Below, in pieces: positions 29,009-35,733 of a DNA stretch of 35,733 bases (position 1 is its first letter; each line of letters starts with the position of its first letter). The notes under the pieces were generated by a model. The model worked only from the letters and a program-made list of their open reading frames with translations. It was not told where the DNA came from and ran no database searches. Source of the DNA: Reclinomonas americana ATCC 50394 (taxonomy: Eukaryota; Jakobida; Jakobea; Jakobida); contig PS015609.1 of assembly GCA_048213135.1 (NCBI GenBank), positions 31,442-67,174 of the forward strand. The letters run 5' to 3'. The position numbers and the translations under genes were made by a program.

Positions 29009-29396
29009 CATCATGAGGATGTCATGTTGGTGTTGAAGAGCTCCGCAAGCCTCGCCTCGCCCTCGTCGTTGGCATCGCCGACTGGTCAGTGCGGCAAAGA
29101 GTCAGCTGGTCAGTGCAAGTCTGAACTGTGTCGCTGAGGGAGTTCGCTGGCAAACGTGTGCGCTTACCGCGTTGCGCGCGCGTGAACATGCGATCCATGC
29201 CAGGAGTACCCACGGGCCTCTCACGTTGCCGAGCTGAGCGACCTATGCCGATCGCCTTCAACACGACGTGTAGCTGATCGCCCAGACCGCGAACACATGT
29301 AAAAGTCCACGCAGCAGTGTGCACAATGAAGGGGAAGAGCGAAGTACAACGAAGTTGTCCTTGTCCTTTCGTTTGCTTTTATTAAGTTCGAGAGAG
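29009..29396. other. Intergenic stretch, WD40-5 to BUD13
   Basis: No supported gene. It contains two near copies of CTGGTCAGTGCRGC/AAG around 29081-29120. The last part is the BUD13 upstream region, which becomes AT-rich near 29360-29390. Confidence 0.5.
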
Positions 29397-31864
29397 ATGA
29401 GTGGCACCTCGAAACTTGACTATCTCAAGCGATACACCAGTGGCGGCTCTGAGCCCACAGGCAGCAGCGACTACATTGAAAAGAAGAAGAAAAAGAAGAA
29501 GAAGACAGCGACAACAACAACAGCAGCAAAGGCAACGAAATGCATCTCTCTCTCTCTCTCACTTCTCTCTCTCTCTTTCACTCATGTATGCATGTGTGTG
29601 TGTGTGCATGTGTGTATATGTGTGTGTGTGTTTAGACTGCCAACTTGGTGATTCACGATGAGGACTGGTCGTGGAATGTTGCCAGAAAGAAGGATGCAGA
29701 GGAAGAGATCGAGGCTGAGTTGGATGAAGGTTTGTGCATTCTTCTCTCTCTATTCCTCTCTCTCTCTCTCTCTCTCTCACTCTCTTGCATCTCATACATT
29801 CTTCTTGCAACTGGATCAACGCTGCATTCCCTCTTGTTCCTCCTTATTTCCCTCCTTTTCTCATCTCTCTCTCCCTTCTCCTCTCCCTCCCTTCTCCCTT
29901 ACTCCCTCCCTCCCTTCTCCCTCGCCTCTTCTCCCTCCCTTTCCCTCCACTATCCCTCGTTCTCCCTGCCTTCTCGCTGCCTTCTCTCTCTCCTCTCTCC
30001 CTCTCCCGCTCTCCTCTCCCTCTCTCCCTCCTCCTTCCCTCTCTTCTCCCTCCCTTCTCCCTCCCTTTCCCTCCCTTCTTCCTCCCTTCTCCCTCCCTTC
30101 TCCACTCTCTCTCCCTGCCCTCTTCTCCCTCCATTCACCCTCCCTTCTCCCTTCTTTCACCCTTCCTTCTCCCACTCCCCGCAGACGAGAGACCAGTGGT
30201 AGTGAACGCGGATGAGTTCGGCTTGGACCAGAAGCTGCGACCGCGACGCCGAGATGCGGGCGAGGACGACGAATCGCGAGAGTGGCATCGTCCGCGTGCC
30301 CCAATCATTGAGGATGGCAGTGGGTGGCAGGATGTGTCGGGAGTTGCGCCTGCATCCCTCTGCCCTCTTGCTTCTGTTATCATTGGTGCTCATTTGCCTA
30401 TGGCACGCGTAGTCGAAGGCCAGTCCCATGGATGAGGTGCGCGACGGCCGTCACTCACCGTCTGTCTTGCTGCTATCTCACGCCCTTCGCAGGATGAATC
30501 ATCGCCTCCACGTCGGCGGCCGCGTCACGATTCACCGGATGTTGCGTTGTCTGGTTGATCGTTCCTCCTCGTCGCCTGCGTTGCTCATCTCGCCTCGCCG
30601 CAGGCCTCGGTCGCCGACCAGTCGCCACCGCGCAGGCGACCGCGACACGACTCGCCCGATCCCACAGCCGCCGCAGACTTGTCGCCACCGCGGCGGCGAG
30701 TGCGTCACGATTCGCCTGATGTTGCGCTTTCTCATCGCACTCCTCCATCCCCTCCCTCCTCCTCCCTCTTCGTCACTCACTCCGTTGGCATCTCACAGGA
30801 GAGCACTGGCGCGGCTGGTGATTTGTCTCCACCACGTCGGCGGCCTCGACACGACTCACCCGATCCATCTGCCGACCTGTCACCCCCTCGCCGCTCCGCT
30901 CCTGCGTCGGCATCGGCGCGGTCGGGTGACGGAAGCGGTGACTTGTCGCCGCCGAGGCGGAAGGCGGTGGTGGATGGCGACGGAGGTGCGTTGATTGGGC
31001 TCCTCTGTTTTCCATTCTTCCTTTCGCCAACCATTCGCCGCACAGACCTGTCGCCGCCACGCAAGCGTGCGCGTGTGGACGCAGACGGCGACTTGTCACC
31101 GCCACAGCGCCGACAAGGCCCGTCGTCGTCGTCGTCGTCGTCTTCGGGCGCTGCATCTTCGCGCCGCCCCGTGGAGGCTGCGGTCATCAAGCAATCGGAA
31201 GACATGCGGGGATTGCGCACCGCCGAGCAAATCAAAGCCGATGGCGAGAGGAGGCGTCAGGCTGAGCGGGATCGCTTGGCCAAGGTCGACGCGTCGGCCA
31301 GCGGGCAGGGCGCAGACACGGTCTATCGCGATCGACATGGTGCGGCGCGCCACCTTCCATTTTCTATCATCACTTCTGTGGCCCACTGAAAGAAAACCAC
31401 CGCTCGCAGGCCGCCGCATGGAAATGTACGAAGCCATGCTCAAGCAGCAGCAGGGCGAAAAGGCGACGAGTGACGACGCGCACTTGGAGTGGGGTGGCGG
31501 TCTGAAGCAGAAGCAGGATAAGGAGGACGTGCAGTCGGCCATTCGCGCCGAGATGAGTCGTCCGTTTGCGCGCTACGCCGACGACGCCGAATTGGACACC
31601 CACCTACGCAGTCAGCAGCGCTTCGACGACCCCATGGCGCGCTTCTCCAGCTCCGCCGCCGGCGACAGCAAATCGAAAGCCAAGGACAAGAAGCCGCGCT
31701 ATCGCGGTCCGCCTCCCCCGCCCAACCGCTTCAACATCCCGCCAGGCCACCGCTGGGATGGCATCGACCGCAGTAACGGATTCGAGAAGCGGTACTTTGA
31801 GATCATCAACCAGCGCAAGGCCATTGGCGATATCATGTACGCCTTTAACAGCGAGGATATGTGA
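29397..31864 (+). CDS. BUD13: BUD13 homologue, RES complex
   Basis: Pre-mRNA retention and splicing (RES) complex subunit of the activated spliceosome. Exons: 29397-29531 (or 29585), 29636-29729, 30185-30342, 30413-30436 (24 nt), 30493-30540, 30604-30720, 30799-30985, 31046-31339, 31410-31864. It starts MSGTSKLDYLKRYTSGG, followed by a Lys-rich run and HDEDWSW. The middle has repeated SPPRRRPRHDSPD-type units. The conserved C terminus includes RYADDAELD, DPMARF, RYRGPPPPPNRFNIPPGHRW, DGIDRSNGFE and a final SEDM. With the GC donor at 29532, the product is 503 residues. Three donors read GTTGCG. Intron 1 is ambiguous: AAG|GCAACG (GC-AG, 104 nt) removes a CT-coded poly-SL segment, whereas GTATGC at 29586 leaves it in. 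Confidence 0.97.
29739..30184. repeat. Polypyrimidine tract, BUD13 intron 2
   Basis: A CT run (29757-29783), then about 330 nt of CCTCCCTTCT/CTCC-type sequence with very few purines, ending in CCCCGCAG. It fills the intron 29730-30184. Confidence 0.9.
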
Positions 31865-31980
31865 CGCGGCGCGTGTGAGCGATGAGAGTGAAATCAAAGG
31901 AGAGATGTGCGATTTTTTCGTCTTATTTGCAAGTTTTCACGAGATTGAATGTGCAACTGTGTGCAAGCAAGCAACCCGCG

Positions 31981-34294
31981 TCAGTGCGCCTCCACAACTT
32001 CGTCGAGTGCGTCGTCATCTCCGCCGTGGTCACTGTCGACTTCGCCCTCGGCGGCCACTGGCGCAGCCTCCTGCGGCACAATCTCGGGTGGCGGCGGATT
32101 CGGTTGCCACCAGGGGAGGAGCGAGGCCACAAAGAGGTAGATGGCCCAGGTGATCTTTTGGAAGAAACCGCGCGGTCGGTAGGGTGCGTTGGCGCCGAGC
32201 CGTCCCTCCACCACCCCCGGTCGATTGCGACGCAGTAGCCAGTTGAGGAAGCCCAGGCGGTGCAGAATGATGCCGAGAGACAGCACCGAGAGCAGCACAT
32301 ATCGCTGCCAGCCGCCGTCTTGACCAAACACAAAGATCAGAAGGCCGAGCTTGATCAGCAGGCCCCACCAGCCACGATTGCCGCCACCTGCGAGGGGGAA
32401 AGGAATGAGGGAAGGAAGAAAGGGGGAAGGAGAAGGGGAAGGAAAAGGGAGAAGGAGAAGGGGGAAGGAGANNNNNNNNNNNNNNNNNNNNNNNNNNNNN
32501 NNNNNNNNNNNNNNNNNNNNNNNNNNNNNNNNNNNNNNNNNNNNNNNNNNNNNNNNNNNNNNNNNNNNNNNNNNNNNNNNNNNNNNNNNNNNNNNNNNNN
32601 NNNNNNNNNNNNNNNNNNNNNNNNNNNNNNNNNNNNNNNNNNNNNNNNNNNNNNNNNNNNNNNNNNNNNNNNNNNNNNNNNNNNNNNNNNNNNNNNNNNN
32701 NNNNNNNNNNNNNNNNNNNNNNNNNNNNNNNNNNNNNNNNNNNNNNNNNNNNNNNNNNNNNNNNNNNNNNNNNNNNNNNNNNNNNNNNNNNNNNNNNNNN
32801 NNNNNNNNNNNNNNNNGAGAAGGGGGAAGGAGAAGGGGAAGGAGAAGGGGGAAGGAGAAGGGCAAGGTGAGGGGAGGAGGGGGGAGGAGGGGGAAGGAGG
32901 ACGAGGAGAAGGAGGAGTTTTGGATGAGTACACAGACAAAAAGAGGAAGTGGAGGAGGAAGAGGAAGAGACATCCCCATCCATCATCATCGACGTCGGCG
33001 GCAGAAAGAGAGAGAGAGAGAGAGATCTGGGGATGCTGTCGACTAACCTCGTTCGCCATTCTCGCCGGCCATTTCTGCCGCCATTTGTGCATCGTTGCCA
33101 CCGGCAGCTGCTGCGGGCGCCGGTGGGGGCGGCACCGGAGGAGCGGCACCGGCTGCGGCCGGTGGTGGCGGCTGCAATTGCTGCCCCTGCTGCTGCTGCG
33201 GGAGCTGTTGCTGCATGCCGACAGCCATCTGAATGGCCATTTGTTGCATGTACCATTGCATGTATTGTTGCATGTAGGCATTCCATTCGATTTGCTGAGC
33301 TGGTGTCATGTTGGGCGGCGGCTGAGGGAGCTGTGAGAGGGGGGAAGGGGAGAAGGACATGAGGGAAAAGGATAAATGGTTTGGTTCAAAAGACGTGGAG
33401 ATTCAGAGGGACAGCAGCTGACGAGAACAGCGGGAACGAGGCGAGGAGGAAAGGCAGATAACACGAGCGAATGAGCACATTTGTGGGAGAAGAGAGACAT
33501 GCGAAGAACGCACGCAGAAAGGAAATGGAGAAAGGAGGAGACACACGGTAGAAGCGCAGAAACGAAAAAATGAAGACGTCGAGAACGCGAGCGACTGAGT
33601 CTTCTTGTGGAGAAAGAGAGACAGCATGCGAAGAACGCGCGCAGAAGAGAAATGAGAAAGCAAAAGGAGGCACACGACAGAAACCACAGGAACAACACAA
33701 GCGAGTGAGAACTCTTGGGGCACCGGAAAGAAAGCAGCAGGCAAAGAAAGTGAGCAGAAGAGGAACCTATACACCAACCATGGCTGCCGGATTCACGACC
33801 ATCTGCATTGAGAAGAACGCGCATCAGAGATAGCACAGCGCACGACCGCACACGACACACACATATTCACCGGGAAGCTGCCGGCCGCAAATGCAGGAGC
33901 TGGCGATGCCGCAAAGGCGGGTGAAGGTGCGGCTGCGGGAGTCGACGGAGCGGAGGCCGGGGTTGTACTTGTGGCGCTCATTGTCGAGGAGACACTCGAG
34001 GAGCCGGCCACGGAACTGGAGCCAGCAGGCCGCTGGGCAACCACGTGTATGACGATGACTTCGTCGTCGATGGACTGTGAGTGGGAGGGCGTTTAGGAGA
34101 GGGAGGGTGGTTGACCGACGGCAGCATTGCAGCAGGTGTGGATTGCGACAAAGTCAAAAGACGAGACAGAGGAAAGGGAAGCACGGGGAATGCAAAGCAT
34201 TTTGCGCATGCAGTGATGGCAGAAAGCAAGAAGAAGAGGAACCGGAGAGAGACTCGCAGCATGCGAACAGAAACACGACGACGTGATGGAGACC

Positions 34295-34337
<43 letters not shown>

Positions 34338-34584
34338 NNNNNNNNNNNNNNNNNNNNNNNNNNNNNNNNNNNNNNNNNNNNNNNNNNNNNNNNNNNNNNN
34401 NNNNNNNNNNNNNNNNNNNNNNNNNNNNNNNNNNNNNNNNNNNNNNNNNNNNNNNNNNNNNNNNNNNNNNNNNNNNNNNNNNNNNNNNNNNNNNNNNNNN
34501 NNNNNNNNNNNNNNNNNNNNNNNNNNNNNNNNNNNNNNNNNNNNNNNNNNNNNNNNNNNNNNNNNNNNNTACTACTACTCTCTA

Positions 34585-34650
<66 letters not shown>

Positions 34651-34998
34651 CTCTGCAACTCACTTGTCCTGAACCATATTCTGGATGTTTCTGTTCCTTC
34701 TCTCTCTCTCACTCTCTCCCTCTCTCTTTGAATTCAGTTGTCCTCAACCTCCTTCTTGATCTCTGTCCCCTCCCCCTCTCTCAATCCCCACGCACCTTAT
34801 GCAACGCCTCGCGCAACACCTGTCCATCGGTGATCACTCGCCCACCAAAGATGAACTTCATCTCCTCCGGCAGTGGCGCCTTGTCGGCATTCTGCGCACG
34901 CACTCGCTCCTTCACCTCGCGCACAGTGTCGTCCGCAGTGGCCTCCACCACGAACTCAGTTCTGCAAGGAAGAGAGAGAGAGGTGAGGGAGAAGGGGA

Positions 34999-35030
<32 letters not shown>

Positions 35031-35270
35031 AAGGGAGGGAGGGAAAGAGTGAGTGAGTGAGTGTGTGAGTGAGTAAGTGTGTGTGTGAGTGAGTGAGTGA
35101 GTGAGTGAGTGAGTGAGTGTCTGAGTGAGTGACTGAGAGAAACAGAGATTGAGAGAGACAGTGAGTGAGTGAGTGAATGAGTGAGTGAGTGCGCATGTGA
35201 AAGAGACACACTCACACACACTCACACACAATGAGAGTGTGATGACGCGTGTCACTGGTGCGAATGACAT
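31981..35270 (-). CDS. HERPUD: HERPUD-like ubiquitin-domain ER membrane protein
   Basis: Five exons on the minus strand, all in register: 35270-35230, 34961-34796, 34074-33871, 33330-33048, 32387-31981. The product is 366 residues, near the family's usual 390. An N-terminal ubiquitin-like domain runs from MSFAPVTRVITLSLTEFVVE through EEMKFIFGGRVITDGQVL to DDEVIVIHVV. A Ser/Ala/Pro linker follows, then a Met/Gln-rich helix (YMQQYMQWYMQQMAIQM) as in HERP, a Pro/Ala run and hydrophobic segments (WWGLLIKLGLLIFVFG, YVLLSVLSLGIILHRLGF). The end is FVASLLPWW plus an acidic tail. HERP proteins organise the ER-associated degradation ubiquitin ligase. The assignment rests on architecture and short motifs, so another UBL-membrane family is possible. 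It converges on BUD13 with 116 bp between stops and diverges from NUBP2. Confidence 0.75.
32396..32900. repeat. GGGGAAGGAGAA repeat in HERPUD-like intron
   Basis: Purine-rich on the plus strand (polypyrimidine on the sense strand of the gene), with about 12-nt units on both sides of the gap 32472-32816. It lies in the intron 32388-33047. Confidence 0.9.
34306..34645. repeat. (CT)n microsatellite around assembly gap
   Basis: CT dinucleotides flank the N run 34338-34569 on both sides. Intronic in the HERPUD-like gene, where the sense strand reads GA. Confidence 0.95.
35041..35200. repeat. (GAGT)n microsatellite
   Basis: Imperfect GAGT/GTGA tetranucleotide repeats filling much of intron 1 (34962-35229) of the HERPUD-like gene. 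Confidence 0.95.
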
Positions 35271-35563
35271 GTGTGACTGACACACAAACACACACACACA
35301 CACACACTCAACTTGTTCGCCAGGCGCACAGTCAACCGCATTCCTCGCTCACACAACAACGCAAAGAGAGAAAGAGTGAGAAAAGAGTCCCAGGACAACT
35401 CTGAAGTTGTTTTCTTTTGTGCAATGAGTGAAAGGAGTGCGCGCATTCGTGACAAGCTCTCTCAAGCACACAGTCAACGCATTCCTCGCTCACACAACAA
35501 AGAGAGACAAGCAGAGAGAAAGAGTCACAGGACAACTCTGAAGTTGATTTTCGTTCTTGTGCA
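35271..35563. promoter_or_regulatory. Bidirectional promoter region, HERPUD-like and NUBP2
   Basis: 293 bp between divergent start codons, including a CA-repeat (about 35282-35309) and the duplicated 140-bp block. No TATA-like motif stands out. Promoter role is inferred from position. Confidence 0.45.
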
Positions 35564-35604
35564 ATGAGTGAGAGGAGTGCGCGCATTCGCGGCAAGCTCT
35601 CTCG
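35326..35604. repeat. 140-bp tandem duplication spanning the NUBP2 start
   Basis: Copy 1 is about 35326-35465 and copy 2 about 35467-35604. Shared landmarks in order: CACAGTCAAC, GCATTCCTCGCTCACACAAC, AGGACAACTCTGAAGTTG, TTGTGCAATGAGTGA and AGGAGTGCGCGCATTCG. The ATG of each copy is exactly 140 bp apart (35424 and 35564). Confidence 0.93.
35424..35567 (+). promoter_or_regulatory. Upstream ORF made by the duplicated start, ATGA overlap
   Basis: The ATG of copy 1 opens [20 protein letters not shown], whose first nine residues equal the real N terminus. It then runs 48 codons to a TGA at 35565-35567 that overlaps the main ATG (35564-35566). It lacks the P-loop and cannot make the enzyme unless spliced elsewhere. 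Confidence 0.55.
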
Positions 35605-35733
35605 CGTGCGACAACACACAGTGTTGGTGTTGAGTGGAAAAGGCGGAGTAGGCAAGAGCACAATCACTGCGCAGTTGGCGGTGGCCTTGGCTGCTGCAGG
35701 GCATAATGTTGCGCCTCAGAGAGAGAGAGAGAG
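35564..35733 (+). CDS. NUBP2: NUBP2/CFD1-type Fe-S scaffold ATPase, first exon
   Basis: Exon 1 is 35564-35707 (48 codons), opening [20 protein letters not shown] and reading [20 protein letters not shown]. The deviant Walker [10 protein letters not shown] (residues 25-33) is diagnostic of the Mrp/NBP35 P-loop family, whose members assemble 4Fe-4S clusters for cytosolic and nuclear proteins. The short N terminus without a CxC...C ferredoxin-like motif fits NUBP2/CFD1 rather than NUBP1/NBP35. The donor GTTGCG at 35708 leaves the frame after AAGHN, exactly before the expected VGILDVD strand. The rest of the gene lies beyond the window. Confidence 0.82.
   Translation, partial: MSERSARIRGKLSRVRQHTVLVLSGKGGVGKSTITAQLAVALAAAGHNVAPQRERE

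Noticed and set aside
1-35733. Bacterial or mobile-element content (IS, integrase, CRISPR, tRNA, rRNA)
   Set aside because: None found; no transposase motifs, terminal inverted repeats or RNA-gene signatures that I can support by eye.

Overview
The window is nuclear DNA of a gene-dense, intron-rich unicellular eukaryote. Nearly every recognisable gene is split by many short introns (mostly about 55-80 nt) ending in CAG or TAG. It encodes eukaryote-only machinery: AP-3 clathrin-adaptor mu, BUD13 of the spliceosomal RES complex, a HERPUD-like ER protein and a NUBP2/CFD1 Fe-S scaffold ATPase. There are no bacterial operons, Shine-Dalgarno sites or CRISPR arrays. I cannot place the species from sequence alone; a free-living protist is the likeliest source. 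Ten runs of N interrupt the window: 3910-4800, 5737-6157, 6957-7253, 8838-8906, 11550-11634, 12695-13075, 18113-18809, 22743-22762, 32472-32816 and 34338-34569. Several abut CT, GA or GTAC simple repeats inside introns.

Layout. 1-786: 3' part of a DUF4291 gene. 787-3330: a degenerate head-to-tail duplication holding a minus-strand membrane/RING-like reading frame and a decayed second copy of the DUF4291 3' end. 3645-7585: AP3M (+). 7742-9300: secreted His- and Cys-rich repeat protein (-). 9677-10135: papain-fold-like protein (-). 10757-13382: FZL/mitofusin-type dynamin GTPase (+). 13451-15874: two WD40 genes (-). 15935-17724: EF-hand protein with a predicted N-myristoylation site (+). 17816-24961: 5-oxoprolinase, 29 visible exons (+). 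25151-29008: three tandem WD40 genes (+). 29397-31864: BUD13 (+). 31981-35270: HERPUD-like gene (-). 35564-end: NUBP2/CFD1 first exon (+).

The genes are mostly unrelated housekeeping loci packed tightly, some with 60-290 bp between divergent starts. They do not form one pathway. The one expanded family is the five WD40 paralogues, which share a C-terminal tail beyond the seven-bladed propeller.

The most notable signals concern gene expression rather than one pathway. There is a recurrent non-standard 5' splice site, GTTGCG (with GTGCGY as a second class), fixed by protein homology at many introns. A start codon is assembled by splicing (AT|G) and exposes a myristoylation motif. Conserved four-codon first exons occur in the WD40 trio. 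Upstream ORFs stop in an ATGA overlap with the main start in three genes. A tandem duplication in front of NUBP2 created one of those upstream ORFs. The His/Cys-rich secreted repeat protein is the best candidate for an undescribed protein family.
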